From: an uncultured Oscillospiraceae bacterium
Lineage (GTDB): Bacteria; Bacillota; Clostridia; Oscillospirales; Oscillospiraceae
Assembly: GCA_910587785.1 (NCBI GenBank)
Contig: CAJUOA010000053.1
Span: 1-21,697, forward strand
Reading direction: 5' to 3'
Length of the DNA: 21,697 nucleotides
In this document: positions 7,713 to 14,747 of the stretch, piece by piece
How positions within the stretch are numbered: the stretch's first letter is position 1
Layout of the letters: each line of letters opens with the position of its first letter
The notes under the pieces: model-generated
The model's input: the letters and a program-made list of their open reading frames with translations, nothing else
Databases searched by the model: none
What the model was told of the DNA's origin: nothing
Program-made: the position numbers and the translations under genes

Positions 7713-7753
7713 AGAGTGTGGCAGATCAATTCCAGAGAAGGGAAGTTACCCAC

Positions 7754-8968
7754 ATGAAACTCATTGTTCAGAAATTCGGCGGCACGTCCGTCCGGGACGC
7801 GGAGCGTATCCGGAACGTGGCGGGCATCATCGCCGATACTTATAAGGCCGGGAACCGGGTGCTGGCGGTCCTCTCCGCCCAGGGGGACACCACCGATGAT
7901 CTCATCGAGAAAGCTCGGGAGATCAATCCCCGTGCCTCCAAGCGGGAGATGGATATGCTCCTGAGCACCGGGGAGCAGATCTCCATCGCCCTGTGCGCCA
8001 TGGCCCTGGAGGCCATGGGACTGCCGGTGGTGAGCCTTGCCGCCTGGCAGGCGGGCATCCATACCACCAGCGCCCACTCCGACGCACGCATTAAGAGCAT
8101 CGACGCCGAGCGCATCCGCCGGGAGCTGGACCAGAACAAGATCGTCCTGGTGGCCGGGTTCCAGGGGGTCAGCCGCTTCGGGGACGTGACCACTTTGGGC
8201 CGGGGCGGGTCCGACACCAGCGCCGTGGCTCTGGCCGCCGCCTTCCGGGCGGATCTGTGCCAGATCTATACCGATGTGGATGGGGTCTACACCACGGACC
8301 CCCGCATCGTCCCGGGGGCCAGGAAGCTGCCGGAGATCACCTATGACGAGATGCTGGAGCTGGCCAGCCAGGGAGCCCAGGTGCTCCACAACCGCAGTGT
8401 GGAGCTGGCGAAAAAGTACCATGTCAATATGGAGGTGGTCTCCAGTTTGGAGCGCAAACCGGGTACAAAAGTCAAGGAGGTAGTCAAGATGGAGAAGACA
8501 AGCATCGCCGGTGTGGCGAAGGATACCAGTATGGCCCGCATCGCGGTGGTCCAGCTGGAGCACAGCCCCGGGGTGGCCTTCCGGATGTTCTCCCTGCTCA
8601 GTCAGGCCAGCATCAACGTGGACGCCATCATCCAGTCCATCGGCCGGGAGGACGGCAAGGACATCAGCTTCACCCTCCCCAAGACCGATGTGGAGGAGGC
8701 TGTACGGCTTCTGGAGGAGCAGAAGGACGCCCTGGGCTTTGAACAGCTCATCGTGGACGAGAAGATCGCCAAGGTCTCCATCGTGGGCGCGGGGATGATG
8801 AGCACTCCCGGCGTGGCCACCAAGATGTTCGAGGCCCTCTACGACGCCAATATCAATATCCAGATGATCAACACCAGCGAGATCCGGGTCTCCGTCTTCA
8901 TCGACGAGGAGGACGTGAACGCCGCCATGCGGGCGGTCCACGACAAATTTTTCGGCGACCAGCTGTAG
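7754..8968 (+). CDS. lysC: Aspartokinase (class II-like, alpha subunit)
   Basis: A 404-residue enzyme phosphorylating aspartate, the first step to lysine, threonine and methionine. The N-terminal kinase domain has KFGGTSV (7-13), the STGEQIS loop and GRGGSDTSA (149-157). Two ACT domains follow (about 260-330 and 340-404; SPGVAFRMFSLLSQASINVD and TPGVATKMFEALYDANINIQ), the usual lysine/threonine feedback site. ATG 7754 has AAGGGA at 7738-7743; the upstream in-frame ATG/GTG codons lack a ribosome site. Length and domain layout match Bacillus subtilis aspartokinase II (408 residues). Promoter and enzyme directly follow hom, tying the two committed steps together. A second in-frame start at residue 246 is listed separately. 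Confidence 0.95.
   Translation: MKLIVQKFGGTSVRDAERIRNVAGIIADTYKAGNRVLAVLSAQGDTTDDLIEKAREINPRASKREMDMLLSTGEQISIALCAMALEAMGLPVVSLAAWQAGIHTTSAHSDARIKSIDAERIRRELDQNKIVLVAGFQGVSRFGDVTTLGRGGSDTSAVALAAAFRADLCQIYTDVDGVYTTDPRIVPGARKLPEITYDEMLELASQGAQVLHNRSVELAKKYHVNMEVVSSLERKPGTKVKEVVKMEKTSIAGVAKDTSMARIAVVQLEHSPGVAFRMFSLLSQASINVDAIIQSIGREDGKDISFTLPKTDVEEAVRLLEEQKDALGFEQLIVDEKIAKVSIVGAGMMSTPGVATKMFEALYDANINIQMINTSEIRVSVFIDEEDVNAAMRAVHDKFFGDQL
8489..8968 (+). CDS. Nested aspartokinase beta subunit (internal start in lysC)
   Basis: AAGGAGG at 8474-8480, a perfect Shine-Dalgarno sequence, lies eight bases before an in-frame ATG at 8489, which is Met246 of the full protein. The product would be the 159-residue regulatory part with both ACT domains. 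In B. subtilis aspartokinase II the beta subunit (163 residues) is made from exactly such an internal start, also at residue 246, and assembles as alpha2-beta2. The sequence here shows the start signal; production of the short form is inferred. Confidence 0.7.
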   Translation: MEKTSIAGVAKDTSMARIAVVQLEHSPGVAFRMFSLLSQASINVDAIIQSIGREDGKDISFTLPKTDVEEAVRLLEEQKDALGFEQLIVDEKIAKVSIVGAGMMSTPGVATKMFEALYDANINIQMINTSEIRVSVFIDEEDVNAAMRAVHDKFFGDQL

Positions 8969-8992
8969 GAACTGCACAAAAAGAGCCTGTTT

Positions 8993-9028
8993 CACATCCC
9001 CCGCTCTTGTGGAAGAGCGAGGGATGTG
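8993..9028. terminator. Hairpin after lysC overlapping the traX promoter
   Basis: Arms 8993-9008 and 9013-9028 pair over 16 bp with one C/A mismatch and a GTGG loop. The plus strand continues TTATGATATAG, so it is not a classical T-run terminator. Its right arm is the spacer of the promoter at 9007-9035, so lysC readthrough would fold over the next gene's promoter. Confidence 0.5.
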
Positions 9029-9035
9029 TTATGAT
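9007..9035 (+). promoter_or_regulatory. Promoter of the traX-family gene
   Basis: TTGTGG (9007-9012), 17 bases, TATGAT (9030-9035), with TG near the -10 box. It is embedded in the hairpin after lysC. Confidence 0.5.
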
Positions 9036-9077
9036 ATAGACGAACCCTTCCCTACGGACAAAATTTGGAGGTGCGCT

Positions 9078-10052
9078 ATGACAGGAACTCTCGCCACTCG
9101 AAAGCCGCTGACGGGCTATCATCTGAAGCTCATCGCCCTTATCACCATGTTCATCGACCACATTACGGTGGTGTTGGTCCCGTCAGGGACCGTGTACTTG
9201 GTCCTGCGGGGCATCGGACGCATATCTTTCCCCATTTACGTGTTCCTCATCGCGGAGGGGTGCCGGTACACCAGTGACCGCTTCAAGTACGCCATGCGGC
9301 TGGGCTTGTTCGCCCTCATTAGTGAAATCCCCTACGATATGGCGCTGTACCCGAAGATTCTGGAGCAGACCGGCTGGGGCTGGAACTTTGTGGGGCGCAC
9401 GAATGTGTTTTATACCTTGTTTTTTGCCGTAGCGCTGATCCATGTTTACGAAGTACTGCGGCGGTCCTGGAAAGCTGGGCTTGCATTGATTGCCGGTGAG
9501 CTTTGCTATACTGCTGGGAGTGGGATGTTCCTGGAATTTTTAGAGCATCAGGGCGTCATTGACTGGCCCCTCCGGAGGATATTGCTCAATATACTGCGCT
9601 TCACCTTTATACCTGTACTTTTGCTGGTATGCCATATCTTGGAAAAGCGTCTTGGAGAAAAAAAGCCAATGAAAATCTCCGCTGCCGTGGCTGTGCTGGC
9701 CTTATTGCTTCCGCTTCTGGTGGCCCCCGCGTTGGAGGGGAGCTATGGTATGTTCGGTATCCTGGTGGTCTGTCTGGTATACCTCGCCAAGACCCGGAAG
9801 TGGCAGTGTATCTTCCTCGCTCTTGGGATGCTCTACCATTACGCTTGGCCCCAAGTACTCGCGGCCTCCCGAGGGAGTGAGATCAACATGGTGTCGGCGG
9901 TCCTGTGGCCTGTCCTCGCCCTGCTGTCGGCAGTGCTGATCTACTTCGCCTACAACGGCCAGCGGGGCAAAAAAGCGAAATGGGGCTTCTATGCCGCCTA
10001 TCCTGCCCACCTCGCTATCTTAGCGGCGATCCGGGCCCTGCTGAAAGTCTGA
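9078..10052 (+). CDS. TraX-family integral membrane protein
   Basis: A 324-residue protein with about nine hydrophobic segments and the TraX signature near the start: LIALITMFIDHITVVL, then RGIGRISFPIYVFLIAEG. The F-plasmid TraX protein acetylates the pilin N-terminus; chromosomal homologues such as this are common in clostridia, and many probably acylate other surface molecules. No conjugation genes lie nearby. ATG 9078 follows GGAGG at 9067-9071; the frame is open upstream to 9009 but without a ribosome site. Codon use is more AT-rich than its neighbours (TTT, TTG and ATT runs around 9400-9620), which could indicate a different history. It is monocistronic, between its own promoter and a terminator. 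Confidence 0.82.
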   Translation: MTGTLATRKPLTGYHLKLIALITMFIDHITVVLVPSGTVYLVLRGIGRISFPIYVFLIAEGCRYTSDRFKYAMRLGLFALISEIPYDMALYPKILEQTGWGWNFVGRTNVFYTLFFAVALIHVYEVLRRSWKAGLALIAGELCYTAGSGMFLEFLEHQGVIDWPLRRILLNILRFTFIPVLLLVCHILEKRLGEKKPMKISAAVAVLALLLPLLVAPALEGSYGMFGILVVCLVYLAKTRKWQCIFLALGMLYHYAWPQVLAASRGSEINMVSAVLWPVLALLSAVLIYFAYNGQRGKKAKWGFYAAYPAHLAILAAIRALLKV

Positions 10053-10054
10053 CC

Positions 10055-10091
10055 AAAAAGTGCCTGGGGACCTCCTCCCAGGCGCTTTTCC
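10055..10091 (+). terminator. Rho-independent terminator after the traX-family gene
   Basis: AAAAAGTGCCTGGG (10055-10068) pairs with CCCAGGCGCTTTT (10078-10090) with one T·G pair, giving a GC stem with A and T flanks. It begins three bases after the stop codon. Confidence 0.8.
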
Positions 10092-10156
10092 CGTCCGCCG
10101 TACCCCGGACACCCCGCCCCGCGGCACGGATTTCCTGATTTTCTTGATTCTTCATA

Positions 10157-10185
10157 TTGAAAACCCTGGACAGCTGTTGTATAAT
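10157..10185 (+). promoter_or_regulatory. Promoter of the pseudouridine synthase-exonuclease pair
   Basis: TTGAAA (10157-10162), 17 bases, perfect TATAAT (10180-10185). The GGAGAGGAGG ribosome site follows 13 bases later. Confidence 0.75.
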
Positions 10186-10213
10186 CGGAGTAACATAGGA
10201 GAGGAGGCGTGCC

Positions 10214-11113
10214 ATGCCGCGCCTGGAGCTGGAAATCACCGAGGCGCTCGACGGGCGGACGGTCCGCTCCCTTTTGCGTGGGGAGCTGGGCCTCTCTGCG
10301 GGATGTGTTGGACGTCTGAAGCGGGCGGAGGGAGGCATCACCGTGGGCGGCGTCCGCGTTTTTACCAACGCCGTCCTCCAAACCGGGGACACCCTCACCG
10401 TAGACCTGGACGCGGCGGAGCGGCCCACGGCGGTGGAGCCCGTGCCCATGGAGCTGGACATCGCCTTTGAGGACGAGCACCTTCTGATCTTGAACAAGGC
10501 CGCGCCCTTGGCGGTAATCCCCTCCTCCTTCTCCCCGGGGGAGCCCACCCTGGCGGGCGGCTTGGCCCACTACCTGGGCCCCGGCTTCTCCTTCCACCCG
10601 GTCAACCGTCTGGACCGGGGGACTACAGGCCTCATGGCCGTGGCCAAGACCGGATGCGTCCACGAGTGGCTGCAACGGCAGCTCCACTCCGGGGACTTCT
10701 TCCGGCAGTACCTCGCCGTCTGTACCGGGACGCCGGTCCCCTGGGAGGGGACCATCGAATTGCCCATCGGCCGCGCCCCCGGCTCTGTCATCGCCCGCCA
10801 AGTGGACAGCGGCGGACAGAGCGCCCTCACAGAGTACCGGGTGCTGGAGGCAGGGGGCGGCTTCTCCCTGGTAGAGCTCACGCCCCATACCGGCCGCACC
10901 CACCAGCTGCGGGTCCACATGGCCGCCCTCGGCTGTCCCTTGGCCGGGGACTGGCTCTACGGCACAGAGGAAGCGGACCTCATCCCCCGCCCTGCCCTCC
11001 ACGCCGCCCGGCTGGAGCTTCGCCACCCAGTCACTGGAGAACGATTGTCCCTGGAGGCGTCCCTGCCCCAGGATATGAAAAAGATTTTGGAGCGTTTTAT
11101 ATGTCCGAGCTGA
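10214..11113 (+). CDS. RluA-family RNA pseudouridine synthase
   Basis: A 299-residue enzyme isomerising uridine to pseudouridine in rRNA or tRNA. Residues about 10-70 form an S4-like RNA-binding region (RLKRAEGGITVGGVRV). The catalytic domain follows, with HPVNRLDRGTTGLM carrying the nucleophilic Asp134, then LTPHTGRTHQLRVHMAALG and HAARLELRHP, all hallmarks of the RluA/RluD group. The target uridine cannot be assigned. ATG 10214 has GAGGAGG just upstream. The last 13 bases overlap the start of the exonuclease gene, so the two are translationally coupled. Confidence 0.92.
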   Translation: MPRLELEITEALDGRTVRSLLRGELGLSAGCVGRLKRAEGGITVGGVRVFTNAVLQTGDTLTVDLDAAERPTAVEPVPMELDIAFEDEHLLILNKAAPLAVIPSSFSPGEPTLAGGLAHYLGPGFSFHPVNRLDRGTTGLMAVAKTGCVHEWLQRQLHSGDFFRQYLAVCTGTPVPWEGTIELPIGRAPGSVIARQVDSGGQSALTEYRVLEAGGGFSLVELTPHTGRTHQLRVHMAALGCPLAGDWLYGTEEADLIPRPALHAARLELRHPVTGERLSLEASLPQDMKKILERFICPS

Positions 11114-12036
11114 TTTTTTTGGACCTGGAGTGGAACACCACCTTCTACCGCAACCGGAAGGGCGAGCGCCTTCCCTTCCACGAGCTCATCGAGGTTGCCG
11201 CCATCAAGGTGGAGGCGGGCACCGGTGCCATGCTGGACTCCTTCCACAGCTACGTCCACCCCAAGGCGAGCCGTAAAATTGACAGCCGCACCTACCGCCT
11301 GCTCCCCTACGCCAAGGCGGAGCTCCAGGCCCTCCTGGGCGGCGCCCCCGGGTTCCTGGACCTGGGACCCGCTTTCCTCCGCTGGTGCGGCAGAGCGCCG
11401 GTGTTCGTGGAGTGGGGGAGCAACGACATGGAGGTGCTGCTGCAAAACTTCCGGTTCCACCGCCTCTCCTTTGACGCGGACTGGACGTGCGAGTATTTTG
11501 ATCTGCAGTACATCTACCAGAAGCTGTGCAGCGGCGACTTCAGCTGTCAGCCCTCCCTGGAGAAGGCCGTGACCGAGCTGGAGATGCCCACGGACCTGGA
11601 CTTCCACAGCGCCTGGAACGATACATATTACACCGTCATGCTCTACCAGATCTTCCTGGACCGCTTCGAGGACTTCGCCCTCTTCCACCGTCCGGCCAAG
11701 CAGAAGGGCCCCGCCCCCATCTGGGAGCTGGACCTGGGGGATTTCGACACCCGCTGGGCCTGCAAGAACCGCCGGGAGGTAGCCCAGCCCCTCTGTCCTC
11801 TCTGCGGCCAGCCCCTCACCGCCGGCCGCTGGGTCCGCACCACCCCTACCGAGCAGGTCCTCCGGTGCCGCTGCAAGGAGCACCGCCGCCTCTATATGGC
11901 CGTCACCGCCCAGCGCTCCGGCGCACAGTGGTCCGGCAAGGCCGCCATCTACAAGGACGCCGGACCCATCGCCAGCCGCTACCGGGAGAGCTGCCGCAAG
12001 CTCCAGGAGAAGGACCCCCAGCGGGCCCCGGCGTAA
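11101..12036 (+). CDS. DEDDh 3'-5' exonuclease with C-terminal zinc ribbon
   Basis: A 311-residue protein whose first 190 residues are a DEDDh exonuclease domain: Asp8 and Glu10 in FLDLEW, Asp109 in SNDMEV, His169 and Asp174 in HSAWND. It resembles the RNase T / KapD / Pol III epsilon group, so it trims 3' ends of RNA or DNA. Residues about 230-275 add a likely zinc ribbon, CPLCG...CRCKEH, followed by a basic tail. ATG 11101 has GGAG at 11089-11092 and lies inside the end of the pseudouridine synthase gene, which suggests a joint role in RNA processing. No other exonuclease partner is present. The natural substrate is unknown. Confidence 0.85.
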   Translation: MSELIFLDLEWNTTFYRNRKGERLPFHELIEVAAIKVEAGTGAMLDSFHSYVHPKASRKIDSRTYRLLPYAKAELQALLGGAPGFLDLGPAFLRWCGRAPVFVEWGSNDMEVLLQNFRFHRLSFDADWTCEYFDLQYIYQKLCSGDFSCQPSLEKAVTELEMPTDLDFHSAWNDTYYTVMLYQIFLDRFEDFALFHRPAKQKGPAPIWELDLGDFDTRWACKNRREVAQPLCPLCGQPLTAGRWVRTTPTEQVLRCRCKEHRRLYMAVTAQRSGAQWSGKAAIYKDAGPIASRYRESCRKLQEKDPQRAPA

Positions 12037-12066
12037 TGCGTACATACTGACAAAGAAGGGGATCAA

Positions 12067-12150
12067 AAAAACTTTTTGTCCGCAAGGCTTCTGCGTTGCT
12101 CATGGGGTCCGCCCAGGAGCGAAACGGAGTTTCGCGGACAAAAAGTTTTT
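12067..12150. repeat. 17-bp inverted repeat after the exonuclease gene
   Basis: Arm 12067-12083 (AAAAACTTTTTGTCCGC) is the exact reverse complement of 12134-12150. The 50-base spacer contains the small hairpin of the repeat listed next. The internal AAAAAGTTTTT box is itself palindromic. Confidence 0.7.
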
Positions 12151-12195
12151 CTTTTTTCGCTTCCTTTTTTCTTTGTACACAAAGAAAAAAGGAAG
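12119..12195 (+). repeat. Double-hairpin repeat, copy A (terminator-like)
   Basis: Three parts follow in order. The first is a 7-bp stem with GGA loop (12119-12135). The second is a CAAAAAGTTTTTCTTTTTT tract. The third is a perfect 16-bp stem CTTCCTTTTTTCTTTG with loop TACA (12160-12195). It lies between the convergent exonuclease and trmB genes and ends two bases from the trmB stop, so it probably terminates both. The same design recurs at 14673-14746. Confidence 0.75.
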
Positions 12196-12197
12196 AT

Positions 12198-12836
12198 CTA
12201 ATTCTTCGTCCCCACACAGCGGTGGATCGGCAGGCCCTGGGCGAAGAACTTCGCCTCATAGTCCGTCATGACGCCCCGGGGGCCGTTCTCGTGGAGGTTC
12301 CGCGTGACCTCGCTGAGGGCGTACCCGGCCCGGGGGAACTCCAGGAGGGAGAACTCGAACAGGGGCCGGTTGTCGGTCTTGAAGTGGATCTCCCCGCCGG
12401 TGCGCAGGACCTGCCGGTAGATGTTCAGAAAATCCCGGTGGGTCAGGCGGCGCTTGGCGTGGCGGTTGGAGGGCCACGGGTCGCAGAAGTTGATATAGAC
12501 CCGGTCCACCTCGTCCGGGGCGAAGTAGTCGGGGAGCAGGGCGGCGTCGCCCACCACGAAGAACACATTCTTCAGCCCCAGGTCCATGGCCCGCTCCATG
12601 GCCACCACCAGGGCGTCCGGCACCTTCTCGATGGCGATGAAGAGGACGTCCGGGTGTTCGGCGGCGGTCCCGGCGGTGAAGCGGCCCTTGCCGCACCCCA
12701 GCTCCACATGGACCTCCCGGGCACCAGGCATCAGCGCCTCCCGCCAGCGGCCTTTGAGGGCGAAACCGTCCCGGACATGGCAGGGGGCGCAGCGGTCCAT
12801 CCGGGGGATCAAATTTTTCTTTTTTCGCATCCGCAT
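12198..12836 (-). CDS. trmB: tRNA (guanine-N7-)-methyltransferase
   Basis: A 212-residue SAM-dependent enzyme methylating N7 of G46 in the tRNA variable loop. It shows the SAM-binding motif VELGCGKGRF, the IAIEK strand, INFCDPWPSNRHAKRR (the TrmB signature, normally DPWPKxRHxKRR) and FKTDN near the C-terminal strand. ATG 12836 was chosen because GGAGGT lies nine bases upstream; a second ATG two codons later is possible. The basic N-terminus (MRMRKKK) is normal for the family. It is divergent from the cytidylate-kinase-like gene and stops against a terminator repeat. Confidence 0.95.
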   Translation of the reverse strand: MRMRKKKNLIPRMDRCAPCHVRDGFALKGRWREALMPGAREVHVELGCGKGRFTAGTAAEHPDVLFIAIEKVPDALVVAMERAMDLGLKNVFFVVGDAALLPDYFAPDEVDRVYINFCDPWPSNRHAKRRLTHRDFLNIYRQVLRTGGEIHFKTDNRPLFEFSLLEFPRAGYALSEVTRNLHENGPRGVMTDYEAKFFAQGLPIHRCVGTKN

Positions 12837-12868
12837 CTTTTTTCTACCTCCGGCGCGGTTTTTGTCCG

Positions 12869-12897
12869 ATTGTACCACGTTTTCTCACAAAAAGCAA
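12869..12897 (-). promoter_or_regulatory. trmB promoter
   Basis: On the minus strand TTGCTT (12897-12892), 17 bases, TACAAT (12874-12869), 33 bases ahead of the trmB ATG. Confidence 0.6.
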
Positions 12898-12940
12898 GGG
12901 GTGAAAGGTCCCCCCCTCCAGAAGGCCGGACGCAGGCCCC

Positions 12941-12969
12941 TTTACGTCGCCCAAAAAGTGTGCTATCAT
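12941..12969 (+). promoter_or_regulatory. Promoter of the cytidylate-kinase-like gene
   Basis: TTTACG (12941-12946), 17 bases, TATCAT (12964-12969), back to back with the trmB promoter. Confidence 0.5.
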
Positions 12970-13005
12970 AGAGGAGAAGTCAAATATAGAGGGGATGGGC
13001 TCACT

Positions 13006-13611
13006 ATGGCAAACCAGATCATCACTATTGGGCGCCAGTGCGGAAGCGGAGGCCATACCATCGGCATTCTGCTGGCCCGCCAGTTAGGGCTCCCTTTTTA
13101 TGACAAGCAGATCGTGGAGGAGGAGGCCGTGCGGACGAAGCTGTCCGCAGAGTTCATCCGCTCCCACCGGACCTACTTCGGCGGTGGGCAGGCCGTGGGC
13201 TACGGCACCCGTTTCAACAGCCCGGAGCGCATGGGCAGTCAATTCATCGACCAGCTCCAGCAGATCCAGGCCGAGGTCCTCCTGGAGGCCGCCTGGCAGG
13301 AGCCCTGCGTCATCGTGGGCCGCTGTGCGGACTACGTGCTGGCGGACCAGTTTGCCATTTTGAAGGTCTTTATCCACTCCGAACTGCCCTACAAGATCGA
13401 CCGCTCTGCCCGGGAGCACGGTCTGGCCCGGGATCAGGCCCCCGCCGTCCTGGCCCAGCGGGACCGCGCCCGGGCCCGCCTCTATACCTTCTTCACCGAA
13501 CAGCGCTGGGGCGACGCCGCCAACTATGACCTCTGCCTGGACAGCGGCCGTCTGGGGATCGATACCTGCGTGGAGCTCATCAAGGATACCTATGGGAGGC
13601 TGAACGGGTGA
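13006..13611 (+). CDS. Cytidylate kinase-like family protein
   Basis: A 201-residue P-loop protein: ITIGRQCGSGGHTIGILLARQLGLPFYDKQIV at the N-terminus is the Walker A and first helix of the family, with CVIVGRCADYVL as the core strand. Members are distinct from the essential Cmk (about 220 residues) and mostly uncharacterised; nucleotide kinase activity is presumed from fold. ATG 13006 has GAGGGG at 12989-12994. Monocistronic, divergent from trmB. No terminator is evident before the next promoter at 13629. Confidence 0.8.
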   Translation: MANQIITIGRQCGSGGHTIGILLARQLGLPFYDKQIVEEEAVRTKLSAEFIRSHRTYFGGGQAVGYGTRFNSPERMGSQFIDQLQQIQAEVLLEAAWQEPCVIVGRCADYVLADQFAILKVFIHSELPYKIDRSAREHGLARDQAPAVLAQRDRARARLYTFFTEQRWGDAANYDLCLDSGRLGIDTCVELIKDTYGRLNG

Positions 13612-13623
13612 GGGGCCCACAGG

Positions 13624-13657
13624 GGTTGTTGACAACCGGGCGCCGCAGTGGTATAGT
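13624..13657 (+). promoter_or_regulatory. Consensus promoter with a dyad over the -35 box
   Basis: TTGACA (13629-13634), 17 bases, TATAGT (13652-13657). The -35 box sits inside a perfect inverted repeat, GGTTGT-TG-ACAACC (13624-13637), which could bind a repressor. Confidence 0.65.
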
Positions 13658-13705
13658 TTACTGGCCGCTATGAGGCAAATCCACCATGTGAACGAGGGGG
13701 CAATC

Positions 13706-13954
13706 ATGAAACATCCAGCGTACATCCTGGGCAGCATTGAAGCGCTGGCCGGGGTCCTTCTTTTAAGCGTCACAGCAATCATCAAGGAGGTAATGCCCAT
13801 TCTGGGCAGGATCGCCTTTCAGTCTGCCGCCGCAGGGAGTTATTCCCCTGAGAACTATGCTGCTGCCTTTCCCCTTCCGATCGTCCTCTCCGTCTTGCTG
13901 ATCGCTGCGGGAGCCGTTCAAATCGTCTATGCAGTCTTAAAGAAGGAAACGTAA
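13706..13954 (+). CDS. Small two-helix membrane protein, unknown function
   Basis: An 82-residue protein with two predicted transmembrane segments, about residues 6-27 (ILGSIEALAGVLLLSVTAII) and 54-77 (IVLSVLLIAAGAVQIVYAVL), joined by a short loop with SYSPENYA. I do not recognise a family. ATG 13706 follows GAGGGGG; the upstream in-frame start at 13670 has no ribosome site. It has its own consensus promoter and a terminator at 13967, so it is expressed alone, probably strongly. GC content is lower than in its neighbours. Its right end faces the potassium operon. Confidence 0.7.
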   Translation: MKHPAYILGSIEALAGVLLLSVTAIIKEVMPILGRIAFQSAAAGSYSPENYAAAFPLPIVLSVLLIAAGAVQIVYAVLKKET

Positions 13955-13966
13955 ATTTCCAAAACT

Positions 13967-13996
13967 GCCCCCGGGACCATCCACCGTCCCGGGGGC
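13967..13996. terminator. Bidirectional terminator between convergent genes
   Basis: GCCCCCGGGAC (13967-13977) pairs perfectly with 13986-13996. The plus strand continues GTTCTTTTC and the minus strand AGTTTTGG. It serves the 82-residue protein gene and the ktrA-like gene. Confidence 0.8.
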
Positions 13997-14003
13997 GTTC
14001 TTT

Positions 14004-14648
14004 TCATCGGATGACCTTGCGGATGTCCTCGATGCGGCCCAGCACCAGCAGGTGCTCCTCCGCCCGGAAGACGTAGTTCGGGCCCAGGTTGGGCCGGATG
14101 GTCTCCCCCTTCACGGCGGCGATGACCGTCAGGTCGTACTTGGCCCGGAAGTTGAGCTCCCTGAGGCTCTTTCCCAGCCAGCGCTCCAGGGGCTCCAGCT
14201 CGTAGATGGAGTAGTCGGCGGAGAGGCGGATGCAGTCGAAGATGCTGTCCGAGCTCTCGCTGACCGCGATGCTGGTGGCCACCTCCAGCTCCGGGTAGAT
14301 GATCTCGTCCGCGCCGTTGCGGAGCAGGAACTTGGCCTGGATGTCGTCCTCCGCCTTGCTGAAGACCTTCTTTGCCCCCAGCTCCTTGAGGAGGCTCGTC
14401 ACCTCCAGGCTGGCCAGCACGTCGTCCCCCAGGCAGACGAAGCAGGCGTCGAAGCTCCCCACGTCGAAGGAGCGGAGCACGTCCTCGTTGGTGCAGTCGC
14501 CGATCTTGGCGCTCACCGCCAGGGGAAGCATATCCTCCAGGACCTCCCCCCGGCGGTCCACGATCATCACCTCGCACTTCTGCTCCGCCAGCGCCCGGCA
14601 GAGATGGTGCCCAAAGGTGCCCATGCCGATGATCAAAAACGATTTCAT
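14004..14648 (-). CDS. ktrA: TrkA/KtrA-type potassium channel gating subunit
   Basis: A 214-residue cytoplasmic RCK protein. The N-terminal Rossmann domain (about 1-130) has FLIIGMGTFGHHLCRAL and an acidic residue after the second strand (VDRR) for NAD or ATP; a C-terminal RCK_C domain follows (ELNFRAKYDLTVIAAVKG...LVLGRIEDI). The length matches KtrA (about 220), which forms an octameric ring gating KtrB. ATG 14648 has AGGAGGA just upstream. It is the last gene of the minus-strand operon and is separated from the 55-residue gene by a double-hairpin repeat, which may lower its expression relative to the channel. Confidence 0.9.
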   Translation of the reverse strand: MKSFLIIGMGTFGHHLCRALAEQKCEVMIVDRRGEVLEDMLPLAVSAKIGDCTNEDVLRSFDVGSFDACFVCLGDDVLASLEVTSLLKELGAKKVFSKAEDDIQAKFLLRNGADEIIYPELEVATSIAVSESSDSIFDCIRLSADYSIYELEPLERWLGKSLRELNFRAKYDLTVIAAVKGETIRPNLGPNYVFRAEEHLLVLGRIEDIRKVIR

Positions 14649-14672
14649 ATGGTCCTCCTGTGTTTGGCATAC

Positions 14673-14746
14673 CTTCTTTTTTCTTTTGTGAACAAAAGAA
14701 AAAAGAAGCAAAAAAGAAAAAACTTTTTGGCGCGCGCTCTGCGCGC
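14673..14746 (-). repeat. Double-hairpin repeat, copy B
   Basis: Read on the minus strand: a 6-bp GCGCGC stem with loop AGA (14746-14732), then CAAAAAGTTTTTTCTTTTTT, then a perfect 16-bp stem with a four-base loop (14708-14673). It has the same order, spacing and poly-A/T core as copy A at 12119-12195. It starts two bases after the stop of the 55-residue gene and lies 25 bases upstream of the ktrA start, so it may act as a partial terminator inside the operon. Confidence 0.75.
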
Positions 14747-14747
14747 T

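Noticed and set aside
7686..7754. Lysine riboswitch or T-box before lysC
   Set aside because: Only 67 bases lie between hom and lysC, with a promoter in the middle; too short and without the needed stems.
7706..8995. 429-codon minus-strand frame opposite lysC
   Set aside because: Composition (His, Gly, Asp, Leu runs) is that of an antisense shadow; the plus strand is clearly aspartokinase.
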